DNA of 64,000 nucleotides, taken from assembly GCF_018691265.1 (NCBI RefSeq), contig NW_024881295.1, positions 14,100,314-14,164,313 on the forward strand, written 5' to 3'. Below are positions 54,037-64,000 of the stretch, in pieces. The notes beneath the pieces are model-generated. The model did not search any database. It saw only the letters and a list, made by a program, of their open reading frames with translations, and was not told the origin of the DNA. A program made the translations under genes and the position numbers. The stretch comes from Tyto alba. Its lineage: Eukaryota; Chordata; Aves; Strigiformes; Tytonidae. Every line of letters starts with the position of its first letter. Position 1 is the stretch's first letter.

Positions 54037-54641
54037 TACATACACTCTTAAAAGTATACTTTTATTTAGTACGGTTCAACACATCTGGGCTAAGCTTCTC
54101 TTCGTACATGTATATCTGCCTGGAGTTAAAAATTCCTACAATGAAAGTTCACTGGGAACAGGTTATTATTTCAGAAAGGAAAAACCCATAGCATTTAATA
54201 GGGATTGTTGCTTTTCTTCATCCTCCTTACATTCCTGCTATAGGACAGATTAAGCTTTCTGTAGGAAGGATTTACTTCTATATATCCTGTAATAGTTTCC
54301 GTAAATCCTTTTAGCTTCATTTTGCAGGGTGGGTTTCTCCATAATTTGGGCACCTATAAGACTTAAACTGGACAAATTAAGAAAATCATATAAACCCCCT
54401 TGCAAGGACATACTTTCTCTGACCTTAACCAACTCTTTGTTGCCACCTGTCCCTGCACATGACTCATCCCATTCTGTCATATTACCATTGACAAGGACAT
54501 ATAAAGCCACAAAAGAAGTTGATGGACATCCGCTCCAGAGCATTAGCTACCTTGCTCCATGCTCCTGAGATCTAACTGTGCCTTTTGACAGCTCTCCAAG
54601 CACATTTCCCCATTTCTAGAATGAAACTGAACCTTTGCACT

Positions 54642-54659
54642 TTATTATTATTATTATTG
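54642..54659. repeat. (TTA)n microsatellite
   Basis: About six tandem TTA units, the last imperfect (TTG). A short simple repeat, possibly length-polymorphic. Confidence 0.9.
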
Positions 54660-57600
54660 TTCTCTTTCAGCAAAAAGGTAATTGGGCATGAAAAGTTCAA
54701 ATCCATTAAATAAAAACTCAATTTAAAATATTTTCCATCCACCAAGCAAGGTCCTATTCATTATGCTGACACTGTACTCCACCTCTGTGCCAAGTGGATC
54801 ACTCAAAGATGCCCCCCACCACTTTCCTGACATTTTGTGTGACAAGTAAATCTGCTGTGCACACATTGCTTTATAGGGCATCCCAGTTTTATATAAATAC
54901 AAGCAACATTTTTTTACAGCACCTTTAAATTCCCAAGTTGAATTCTACACCTACTGAGATACTTTCAAGTAAATTATTTGTGCTGATTCTCTCCTCTGGA
55001 TATTGTGGAAGACAGACACAGTTTCTGAGTTTTATTTTTGCTTCTTTAGTCACTTGAAGTTTTTGAACTGCCTCAGTCCCATTCAGACTACCCTACTGCT
55101 AAATACAAATCATAAACTTATCAAAACCAACAGCAGACACTTAAAATATAAATTGCATAGTTCTCTAGGAACCTCAGTAGAAGCATCCACATGTTACAGT
55201 TACCTGGTGCCTTATTAACTTAAAAAAGGAAAACAAAACAAAACATTCTAACACTTCAGCCACAGGTTAAATATTCTGTTTTCACAAAGGTCACTTTTTC
55301 CATAAAGGTTTTCTTAGTACAAGCTTACTGTACAGAGACAGTATTTTGCCTTAATATCCATTATAAATTTTTTCTTTAAAGCTAGCAAAGTATTTTCCCC
55401 CTACAACTCAATCTGCCAGAGATGGAGAGCACAGATACGTTATTATTCACAGGCCCAGTCCTGAAGCCTAATAAAAAAGCCAAAGAGGGACATCTAGTGG
55501 TACCATGCACGAAATTAAGAACGAGCAGAGGAAGAAAAAACCTACTTCCATGCCTATGGATCGGAGAGAATTGCTCCTTTCTCATCAGGAATGAAGAAAG
55601 GTTGAAGAGAAGACCAAAATAAAAGAAAAGTAAAAGAAAGACTGTGTCTTTCTTATGAAAACACCCCTTTAAGAGTACAGAAGAGACACCCACATGAAGA
55701 GTACTTAAGTTGCCAGCCCTGCTCTCTGAGAAATGCAGCCTGTAAGATGGACCACACCTGCTCACAGGTTGGATGTGAAAATCCCATAATAAACACCTTT
55801 GTGTTGTGTAGCTAAGTGTCAGATAAATGAGGCAGTCATGCATGCTAGAACATAACTGCAGGCTTATTAAGGAAAACTGAGCTTTTAGTGTCACTTTCTG
55901 TCAAAATAATATACATAACTTTATAGAAATTACATAGAGGTCTCTTACACACCTAGAGATTAAGAATTTTAACCTACCTGGAGCACTTCTGTGGCAATTC
56001 CACATACACCAATCCCTACAGCTCCTCTCTGAAATGAGGGTTAAAGAGACGAAGCTCAGAAATTCTTCCAAGAAACGTAGGACAAACTACAGAGCCAAAC
56101 CCTTTCTGCTCAGTCCTCAGAGAAGCTCACTCTTGCTCTGAAGGTCCTTTCTAATTTTCATTAATGCCTTGCAGTGAAAAAGGATACTTTTCCACAAATT
56201 TGAAAACATGTGTCACATATGACTTCCCATGCAAAAAATAATAATCATCCTTTCCAATGCTGTAGGTGTGATGTCATTTTGGAGGGCAGTTTCATAGGCT
56301 AGTCTTCATAACCACACAGTGCCAACTCCCACCTCCAACAGCTGTGGTCTGTGTGACACAGGTGCCTTATGGGGCAACTGATTAAACAGAATTAGCTACC
56401 AAGTGGACCCAAGCCATGGGTGATCTCCATTCTGATTTGAGGTATTTATGATCCTCTTTGTAAATATTTAATGACTGGATGCATAAGGAAAAAACATTCT
56501 TAAAAACTAACTTATTTTATAGAGGTAGTAAAGTGGGTTTATAAAATAAAACCACAGAAGCAGAAAGTTACCTATCTCTTATAATGCTTCCTCTACTAGT
56601 CTTCATCTGGTTTGCTGTATGATGCTGTGCTAAGCTGTCATTAAAGTATTTCCCTCCTTTCAGTCCTCCCTTTATTCTTTTTCCTATTTATTGTTTCCAC
56701 AGGATTGACACTACCTTCTGAACTTATTCCCCCTCACTGGACAAGCAGTACCCATGAGACAAACATTCTTTTTTTTTTTCTTTTAAAAGAGAGGTTTCTT
56801 GGAACTTCCTCTTCTTAAGCTCTCTCAAAAGTTCACCAGCACATAGGATATGTAGAATAAAAGAAAGATGCTGTCAGTGATGATGCATACTGGGATCCAC
56901 TAGCAAAGAAGAACAAGATATAAAAGTATTCAATTGTGGAGATTATGTGGCCACCGCTAAAATAATGTCCCTTAATGCATAAAAATAAATTACCTTTAAA
57001 TGTGTTTCCATGGCAAAAGAAGCCACCTGGCATGCAGGTCAGTACTTGGAAATGCTGTGTCAAGGAATAGAGCCTGACTAGTTAATAGAAGTCAGCCACC
57101 ATTCCCCTCCCCATATTACAACTCAGTAGGCTTTAAAGCAAACATGCTGGAGATGTCATTTTCCACTCTTTCATAAGTAGCCACTTCAAGATGCTTCACT
57201 CCAGGCTAGCAAGGGATGCTTTACATCACTGCAGTACTACTTACAGAATTTATGACACAGGATCATGGTTATAACTTCATATATTGCAAGCACCTGTGCA
57301 GAATACAATCCCATGTGTGCACATTCACCATAACATATATTCCTAAGAATGCACAGTTAGCACTATTGTACAGGAAAAAACTTCAGGCATTATACCTCAC
57401 ATTTTTCACATCTATTTTGAAAACAGAACAGTAGTATTTTTTCACATGTGGAAAAGGCCTCTGAATTTTTGTTTTTCCAAGTGTGTACAGGAGTAAAGAG
57501 CAGAGTGCTTCATAGGAGGAAAGCACCTGTTTAAAATATTTCATATTACTCCTTGCACTGCAATAATTTAATAACTGCCTTGATTAAAAAAATACAAACA

Positions 57601-59279
57601 ACAAAGCCAGCAAAAATAATCTATGCTGTTTTTAAAGACTAATTTTAGTGTGCATGTATTCCAAAGAGAAACAATGACATAGAAGAGTGAATCAATGTCT
57701 GTCTCCCAAATGAATGAAGATCACATACCTTTCTGGAAGTCATGCTGTGATTAAACTAACCTCAGCAGAAGGGCAGCCATTCCGTGGCATATTTTCCACT
57801 AGAGGTCAGGCTGAAGGAGCTAATGATCTATTTTAGCCTTCAAAATCTGTGAGTGGGAGATACTAATCAAGATTTGGAAGTTTGAAAATCAGTATTTAAT
57901 TAATACTGCTTTGCTCCACTTAAATTGAATCACAAAGACATATTTTTCTAAATGTCCAACAGCTGAAGGTATTTAATCATAAGAGTATTTTAACATATGT
58001 CAATACAATCTTTCACAGAGCACTTGATGTGCCATCTCAGTCAGCAGGACAAGGCTTGGAAAAGAGAAAAGTTCTTCCTCAACTTCAGCCTTGAAATTAA
58101 AAACACGGTATTCTGAATAGTAACAGGCAACATTCAAATTACTTTTAAAAGGGTACTTTTAAATTTTTGCTTATTTTTTGCTTTTAGAAAGGACATATAT
58201 TACAAGCATTTTCCAGCAAAAATCTAGATTGAATTTGTTTCTATAAATAACCAGGAAGATACACAGCTAAGCATGGAGTATATGACCATACCAGGATGCA
58301 GGTGACTAGAAGATTTTTCAAAACTCCAAAGTGATTTTAATTAGAAGCCTAAGCTTTTCTTTTCCTGTATTTTGGTGACTTATGCAATTCCATCACTTTC
58401 AGAAACATTGACCCAGCTCCTTGAAATAAATACCTTGCAGACAGTGTAGTTCAGATATACACTTGCTTCTGAAAACTCAAGGAAACATTTAATCTATCAT
58501 TTATAGTTTTAAACACTTGTTTTGTTGTGACAGGATGGGAAGTCATGCTCAAATAGCAAGTCCTAGCTCAGAGGTCTAGTCACTAGGTCTCTCAACAACT
58601 CACTGCCTTCAGTACATCCTTCTGCAGCCATGAAAATCAGAAAAAAATCAGCTTTAGCCAAAGTCACACAATACATAGAGTTGAAAACTAAACTGTGGAA
58701 TGGCTCACATTTACACTTTTGAAAACAAAGGAGCCCATTAAATTCACTCAGAGATTAAATCAGCTAACTAGGTCAAGCTATGTCAGATAGCATTTTAAAG
58801 TACCTCATGGTCAACTATTAGAACCACTTCAAATATACACAAAGTACTCTGGAAAAGTAAGAATATAAAATGCCAGGAATAATTGGCAGAGAAAAGAAAA
58901 TGTGTAGTTTCTCTAGTCACCTAAGATTAGTGGTGGGAATAACAGGCCTAATGAACAGAAGTGAAGCCTAGATGTTGGTTTAGCCTCTTTTTATATGTCT
59001 CCCATGGATTAGCCCTTTCTGTACTTCCACCAGGTCAAAAGCAGCATAACTGCTGATAACAGCCAGTTGCTTCATCAGAGTTACAGATTATTTTGTTTAA
59101 TGATTTTGTAACAGATCCTGACAAAGCAATCCGAAATCCACATCATCATATTTTAAAAGGTGAAAATTCAGTTTATCTCAGTAATACATTCAACTAATAC
59201 ACTCTTTTTCCTTTATTAGTTCTCCTGAAAATATGCTAACCTTTTAAAGTTTACAGCTGTAAAGCAGGTACAGGATACC
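54660..59279. other. Intergenic sequence with nothing recognisable
   Basis: AT-rich, with scattered T-rich runs (for example 56769-56779). The longest frame, 55382-55894 on the minus strand (170 codons), is low in recognisable features apart from a hydrophobic stretch that is just translated T-rich sequence. Nothing in its context (no Kozak-like context or splice sites in frame) supports a gene. No tRNA, repeat family or array is visible. Confidence 0.55.
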
Positions 59280-59420
59280 TCTCTAAGGCACGGCCGGCAG
59301 AAATGCAAGAGCCATTTGACAAGCACCACTCCCAAGACACTAACGCGGAGCTGGCAGTCAGAGTTTGACTGAAGCTGGTAAGGCAGATTTACCAGATTGA
59401 GCACGTACCCCATCCAGATG
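59280..59420. other. Small CpG-containing patch
   Basis: Several CpG dinucleotides (CACGGCCGGC, TAACGCGGAG, GCACGTACC) occur within about 130 bp of otherwise CpG-poor sequence. A short minus-strand open frame (59216-59413) spans it but has no family resemblance. It may be a regulatory patch, an unrecognised exon of a noncoding transcript, or old repeat sequence; the sequence alone does not decide. Confidence 0.3.
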
Positions 59421-59429
59421 CACAGATGG

Positions 59430-61013
59430 TATTTGTGGGAGCAAAGGAAAATAAAATATAGGTTTAAACTAAATGCAAGAGAAACACAGAATAATATTGA
59501 ATCACTCTAGGTATTTCTAAGGGTTTCCATTTATCTTTTCTACTTCTCAGCACATAGCGAGTGTATGCTCAGGGTTTTGAAATCACCGAGCAAATGGAAA
59601 GGATTTAAAACTAGTTTTGTTTCAAATGTAAGATCACAGAAATAAAGACAGGCTCCAGGTATTTCTCTTCAGAATGAGATTTCTGTACGCAAGTTTGATG
59701 CAAAAGGCGTTAAAAATGCTGTTCCTGCATACGTCTGGCAATGACAACTAGGCTTGTCAGAAGAGCCTTTTCGATGCTAAAAGAAAGGACTCACTCTGCT
59801 GCTGAACTCCACATGGGTTCCTCTGCATGGTGGCTACTTTCCTGTTGTTTTAAATGGATAGAAAGACACACAGCTGGAAATAAAAGGCAAGCTACACAGA
59901 AATGAGGGAAATACAGCTTTAGATGCTGGTATTATGACATAAGGAGGCAAGAGTAGCCAAAAAGTGATCAATCTAGAGTTGGCAGGTTGACTCTGACAAC
60001 GAATGGTTTAGGGCCCAGCTCAGGGCTGCCGTTTCGCCTCTTCTCCCTCCATCACTAGTCCCTTCTCAAGCTAGGAAGAGCTGATAGCCAAACTTAACTT
60101 GTTACAACGGTACCATCCAAGGTAGTGGGGCTCAAGATCCTGTGAAAAGCTAGCAGAGAAAGAAGAAATAGAAGGAAAATAGCACAGGTAAGAAGTGGTG
60201 GCGAAAGATGAGAGGAGAAGAAACACACAAGCCTGTTTCCCATTGGAGTCCCTGGTAATCCACAGGCGTTGATGTGTGCTTACTTTGACATGTCAGGAAC
60301 TGAAGCTCCACAACATTCTACTTTTAATCCTCCTAAGCATCCTCCTTCTAGAGGACCCAGCTCTTCATTATTTCACTTGTTAGTTAGATTTAATTTCTGG
60401 TAAATCAATGCTAACTTCTTGATTTCAAGTCCCACCATTCCCTTTTGTTCAGTAGAGATGATTTAAACACTATCCTTAAACTGCAACAAAAATCTCCCTT
60501 CTTCAGACTGAAACAGTCTGTCTGCACCCTTCCTGACTCCTCCTGCTACCCTTCTCAGTTACAGCCTAACGTGACAGTGCATGAACTTCCATCTCACAGC
60601 TGTGGGTATACAGGTGGGCCCTCCCGTGATATGCCTTGCAGTACTACAACTACTTCTCCCACACAAAAAGAAAAGCAAACCCTTTGGCATATGGAAGCAG
60701 CAGAGAGAACTCTCCAGCTCCAATCTGGGCTATCCCTTAGCAGCACAGATTCTAGGGTAAAAAAGTAAACCAAACATGTTCCGCTCTGACTTCTACCATT
60801 TAAAACTTATCAATGACCAGCACACTGGATATAAAGACTGTTCTGGGTAACTTTGTTTTCTTTTTCCTTGAAATCTCGTTCTGTTATTTAAGCCATAGCT
60901 ACAAAAACAAACAAACAAAAAAGCCCAGGAAGAGACTTTAAAGAAAGTATTTCAAATAAACACATCATAGAAAGATATAAGCAAAGAGCAAAATTTTCTA
61001 TCAGCAATATATT
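59430..61013. other. Intergenic sequence with nothing recognisable
   Basis: Mixed composition with short purine-rich stretches (about 60155-60230) and a small ACAA-rich run near 60902-60918. The longest open frame (60445-60768, plus strand, 107 codons) has no recognisable domain and no splice or promoter context. I regard it as chance. Confidence 0.55.
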
Positions 61014-61393
61014 GTTCAGCCTGAAGAAGAGAAAGCCCTCAGGAGACCCTTTAGAGGCATTCCAGTACTGAAAGGGGGCCTGCAGGAAAGATGAGGAGGG
61101 ACTCTTTGTCAGGGAGTGTAGGGATTGGATGAGGAGTAACAGTTTTAAACTGAAAGAGGGTAGATTCAGATTAGATATAAGGAAGAAACTCTTTACTGTG
61201 AGTGGTGAGACCCTGGCCCAGGTTGCCCAAGGAAGCTGTGGCTGCCCCCTCCCTGGAAGGGTTCAAGGCCAGGTTGGACGGGGCTGGGAGCACCCTGGGC
61301 TGGGGGAAGGTGTCCCTGCCCATGGCAGGGGGGTTGGAACTAGGTGATCTTTAAGGTCCCTTCCAACCCACAACATTCTATGATTCTATGATT
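61014..61393 (+). mobile_element. CR1 LINE fragment, 5'-truncated, 3' end intact
   Basis: The sequence follows the avian CR1 3' region in order: TTCAGCCTGAAGAAGAGAAA, then the 'rest of reading frame and 3' UTR' blocks TTAGATATAAGGAAGAAACT and GGTTGCCCAAGGAAGCTGTG, then TTCAAGGCCAGGTTGGACGG, AAGGTCCCTTCCAACCC, and finally the tandem octamer-like tail ATTCTATGATTCTATGATT. CR1 is a non-LTR retrotransposon that usually inserts with heavy 5' truncation and without a poly(A) tail; only about 380 bp remain here. It is GC-rich and CpG-depleted relative to consensus. It lies antisense to, and about 500 bp downstream of, MGST1. The open frame it contains (61129-61347) is element sequence, not a host gene. 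Preservation is good, so it is a relatively young copy within the window. Confidence 0.95.
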
Positions 61394-61856
61394 TATGACA
61401 GTATGACACACAAACTAATTATATAGTCACATCTAAATTAGCTGATATATATATTTCCAAGTGTCACTCATTTAATACTGAATTCATTCAAATTTGAAAG
61501 AAAAAGTCTTCTACAAAGGGTCTACACTTTATCCCTTCATGAAACCTACGTTTGGAGTTACTTCAACAGAAAGAATTACTTAAAATTTTCACCAGTGTCA
61601 CTAAACAGAGTTGAGCCCAAATACTTTTTTTTTTCTTTTTAATCTATTCAACTGAGAGAAATGGAGCTGCAATAGTTTGGGGGTTTTAATCCCGAAGTAG
61701 ATTATACAAACAACAATTTCATCAAAGATTTTTTACAAGCCTAGCATTACTGGTTATATCATATTATTAAGGTAAGCATTCTTCAAAGAACTGTATGATT
61801 GGAATCTCTTCCTGATACACAGTGACATGCTATTTGCTGGCTGCAGTGAGAAGAGT
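61394..61856. other. Intergenic spacer between CR1 and the MGST1 3' end
   Basis: AT-rich sequence with a short T run around 61626-61634 and a short TA run near 61445. I see no gene, repeat family or RNA gene here. It separates the CR1 insertion from the MGST1 polyadenylation site by under 500 bp. Confidence 0.6.
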
Positions 61857-61907
61857 CAAAATGAAAACAAAAATACAAACACGCTTTTTTTTCCTCTTGT
61901 CTTTATT
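61857..61907 (-). terminator. MGST1: MGST1 polyadenylation signal and downstream GU-rich element
   Basis: On the minus strand a canonical AATAAA (61907 down to 61902) is followed about 10 nt later by a genomic run of eight A (61892-61885). A U/GU-rich stretch (TGTTTGTATTTTTGTTTTC, about 61881-61863) comes next. Hexamer, short spacer and GU-rich downstream element are the standard layout of a vertebrate cleavage and polyadenylation site. Cleavage probably falls at about 61884-61893. Confidence 0.8.
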
Positions 61908-62243
61908 GATTTAGACTACAGCCAAAAATAGTGCATCTGTAGAAAATTACCACACATGCTACCAATACATCATCATTGCATGTTTAGAATCGTAAGCACT
62001 TGACAAATCACGAAGGGAACATTCAATCTAATATTCTGGCAATGCAGCCCATGAACAGGGAATAGAGGGAGAAGGATTTTTTTCCTCCAAAAGTAAGTAT
62101 TTCTGAACAGGAATGAAAAGCCTCTGTTAAAAAATTAATTCCAGTCACCACGGAAAACTCATGCTGGCTCATTCAATACATCAACATACACTACTGGATA
62201 GTTTGCGTGGAATGTTGAACAGTACACAGAAGCTATGACTCTG
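61885..62243 (-). other. MGST1: MGST1 3' UTR
   Basis: Between the TAG stop and the predicted cleavage region lie about 360 nt of noncoding, moderately AT-rich sequence. The only good AATAAA near its end is at 61902-61907. The length is typical for MGST1 transcripts. The exact 3' end is inferred from the signal positions, not observed. Confidence 0.8.
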
Positions 62244-62490
62244 CTACAGGTACAACGTCGTCTTCAGCACTTTGTATGCCATTGAGATGGTGACTGAATA
62301 CCCAACTGCCCAAGATAAACCTCTGCCAGGCTGGGGAAGTGGGATCAAGTATGCAAAAGTGTGAATGATCCTAGCCCCAGCAAAGATCCTGAAATGCAGC
62401 AAGGCTGTGGACAGTTCAGGGCCACTAAGAGAATACAGCAGTCCAATGCCAAGAAATGGCACAATATTTTCAAGGTCATTCAGGTGGCCT
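62244..62490 (-). CDS. MGST1: MGST1 last coding exon (C-terminal part of microsomal glutathione S-transferase 1)
   Basis: This exon encodes the last 81 residues of MGST1 plus the third base of a split arginine codon. MGST1 is a homotrimeric MAPEG-family enzyme of the ER and outer mitochondrial membrane; it conjugates glutathione to electrophiles and reduces lipid hydroperoxides. The reading starts GHLNDLENIVPFLGIGLLYS and ends TTLYL before a TAG stop, closely resembling the mammalian protein, which ends KLYL. Assuming the usual 155-residue length, the visible part covers residues 75-155. His76, Asn78, Glu81, Arg114, Tyr121 and Arg130, which the MGST1 literature places at or near the glutathione site, are all present. 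Three hydrophobic segments (about 82-97, 100-117 and 131-148) fit TM2-TM4, with the PLPQPGR loop before the last. There is no frameshift or internal stop, so it looks functional. The open frame continues upstream to 62555, but that part is intron. The N-terminal half, including the first membrane helix, is outside the window. Confidence 0.96.
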
Positions 62491-62520
62491 CTGCGGAAAG
62501 AAGTAAGTAGTTTTACAGTG
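62491..62520 (-). promoter_or_regulatory. MGST1: 3' splice acceptor of MGST1 last exon
   Basis: Read on the minus strand, a pyrimidine-rich run (ACTTCTTTCCGCAG) ends in CAG directly before A-GGC-CAC-CTG. Cutting here leaves one base of an arginine codon on the exon (phase 2), which restores the Arg before the HLNDLEN block seen in other vertebrates. The residues encoded upstream in the same frame (for example KLLTSF) have no MGST1 counterpart, which supports the boundary. Confidence 0.9.
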
Positions 62521-64000
62521 TTACATTTCATTAAATAAACCACTTCAAGCCTCATTATTTTTCAGCATCTTCAGAGCACACTACTGTTAAGGAAGGCCCT
62601 GCCACAACTGTTGGCTTCCTCTGCAGTGGGGACTTGATTCAGCTACTGAAATGATTTTGGTGTGTTCATCTGACATTGCTCTGGTCTCTCTGACCACATC
62701 CCCACATTTTTAAGCTTCTGATCTTCTGTATGAAAGTTCTTAGTTTTTCCCCATGATCTTGGTAATATTAGGGACTTAGACAAGGTATATGAGTGTACCT
62801 GGGTGTGCAAGAATGCAAGGAGAAGCAGGGAAGAAAACAGATAGCTGGATTTTCTTGCAGCCTCTCTCTACTGAACATCAATTAACTGGATGAGTGTGAC
62901 TACAACTACTAGACTTCATGGCCCAGATGGTCTATTCCAATCCCATAAATTCAGTTTGTAGTCTCCATAAAGAAAATATGAAATATCCTATATATGAAAC
63001 ATTCTATCAAATCTTCATGAAGTTCAATCATCTTGAAGAATGTTATTTTTGAGCATCTAACAGGTGTGACAGCTTTTGGTTCATTTTCTTCACTACTAAG
63101 CACTAAAATAGCTGAAAAATGTTTGAAATTTTGAAACCATAATATAATTTACTAAAAATGTGTTCAGACTGAACTCCAGATCTTGAAGTATTCTTTCACG
63201 CCTCTTCCTAAACCATCCCCGCTCCCTTTACCTCTTTAGATAAATTATACTTCCAGCCAAATTTACTGATTGAAACAACCTGTAAGCCTTACTAATTATG
63301 TCAAATTTCACAGCCAACTAGAAGCAGAACATGGTGCTGTTTTGCAGCTGCTTTCTGAACTCATTTATCATTACAAGGAAACATATCCTCCAGCTTTTTA
63401 AATTTTTTCCCCAAAATAGTACACTGAAGAAAGTAATGTCTTTTCTATGCCCATGAACAGAACAAATTCCAGTCACTTATATAGAAGAGATGCCATGCTA
63501 AATCTACATGGCATTATCTGTTGCCATAAAGCTTGCAAAAGAAAATACAGTAAACTTCCATTAAGAACCATTGCTGTGAGATAAAAATGGATGCTTCTTC
63601 CAGAAGACTGGTCAACTTTTCTGTACAATTGACACATCAGTGATTAACCTCAATTCAATCCAGCAAAAAGAGTACAGGCTTTGACTCCCAGTCTGTACAA
63701 TTTTCCAGATTATCGCCCTCATTACAACTCTGGAGTTCCATAACTTTAACATAGTTTTATTCCTCTTCCACTGTTATTTCCTTTACATTTCAGGAAAAGA
63801 TGCAACTATTGCAACTGGTGTTCAAATTATATAGTAAACTGATTTACACTTAATGGACACTGCTTCATACTAAATCAACTTATGGTCATATTTTACAATC
63901 TTCTCACCAATTCTCCTATGCATACAGGATACTACCAGACAATGACTTATTATTTTTAGTATGCATGCTGACCATTTGAATATGGAATGGTCTGTTCATT
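62491..64000 (-). other. MGST1: MGST1 intron (partial, upstream of the last exon)
   Basis: The sequence from the acceptor to the right edge is AT-rich and has no exon-like open frame. I searched the minus strand for the expected preceding exon, which encodes the soluble loop ending in the basic Arg-Val-Arg stretch, and did not find it. A donor-like CAG|GTACAC at about 62796-62804 (minus) is preceded by codons that do not match MGST1, so it was not used. The intron therefore continues beyond the window. No repeat is clearly identifiable. Confidence 0.85.

Noticed and set aside
55382..55894. 170-codon minus-strand open frame with a hydrophobic stretch
   Set aside because: The hydrophobic part is translated T-rich low-complexity sequence. 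No family resemblance or gene context.
62491..62555. Upstream extension of the MGST1 open frame to an ATG at 62555
   Set aside because: The added residues do not match MGST1, and a good splice acceptor with the correct phase sits at 62491, so this is intron.
62796..62830. Donor-like CAG|GTACAC on the minus strand as a possible end of the previous MGST1 exon
   Set aside because: The codons before it in the required phase do not match the expected MGST1 loop sequence.
62910..62950. GGCCCAGATGGTCTATTCCA resembling a CR1 tail
   Set aside because: No terminal ATTCTATGATT motif and no upstream CR1 blocks.
1..64000. CRISPR arrays, tRNA/rRNA genes, endogenous retroviral genes or LTR pairs
   Set aside because: No regularly spaced direct repeats, no tRNA-type B-box with matching cloverleaf, and no protease, polymerase or envelope-like frames or LTR pairs were seen on either strand by eye.

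Overview
This window looks like a stretch of a bird nuclear chromosome. The main reasons are two 5'-truncated CR1 LINE tails ending in the avian-type ATTCTATGATT terminal motif, the low density of interspersed repeats, the overall AT-rich composition with short microsatellites and A/T runs, and one vertebrate coding exon interrupted by an intron. No bacterial-style gene organisation is present. Nearly every open reading frame in the window is short, unrecognisable and overlapped by frames on the other strand, as expected by chance.

The only gene I can identify is at the right end on the minus strand: the last coding exon of MGST1 (microsomal glutathione S-transferase 1, MAPEG family). It comes with its splice acceptor (about 62491-62520), stop codon (62244-62246), a 3' UTR of roughly 360 nt and a canonical AATAAA signal (61902-61907). 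The rest of the right edge (62491-64000) is the intron upstream of that exon. The earlier MGST1 exons lie beyond the window.

The remaining ~61 kb (1 to ~61880) is an intergenic desert. In vertebrates MGST1 commonly lies tail-to-tail with LMO3, so the next gene to the left should be LMO3 on the plus strand. The first ~560 bp carry plus-strand AATAAA signals followed by a GU-rich stretch and could be the end of such a 3' UTR, but no LMO3 coding sequence is visible.

The desert holds two clear CR1 fragments (49629-49791 and 61014-61393), one probable ancient CR1 3' end (~5085-5145), several (CA)n, (TG)n and (TTA)n microsatellites, many A/T homopolymers, and a recent ~121-bp tandem duplication at 34.6 kb. 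It also has a 69-nt pure-purine tract with mirror symmetry at 13.2 kb, a 22-bp perfect palindrome at 54.0 kb, and a few GC/CpG-enriched patches (1.3, 17.1, 22.2 and 59.3 kb). Several AT-rich stretches are dense in homeodomain-, SOX/TCF- and GATA-like words and could be conserved regulatory elements of the neighbouring developmental gene.

I did not find a novel coding system, CRISPR-like array, intact transposon, viral element or RNA gene. The most useful results are the MGST1 anchor and a short list of noncoding elements to test by cross-species alignment.
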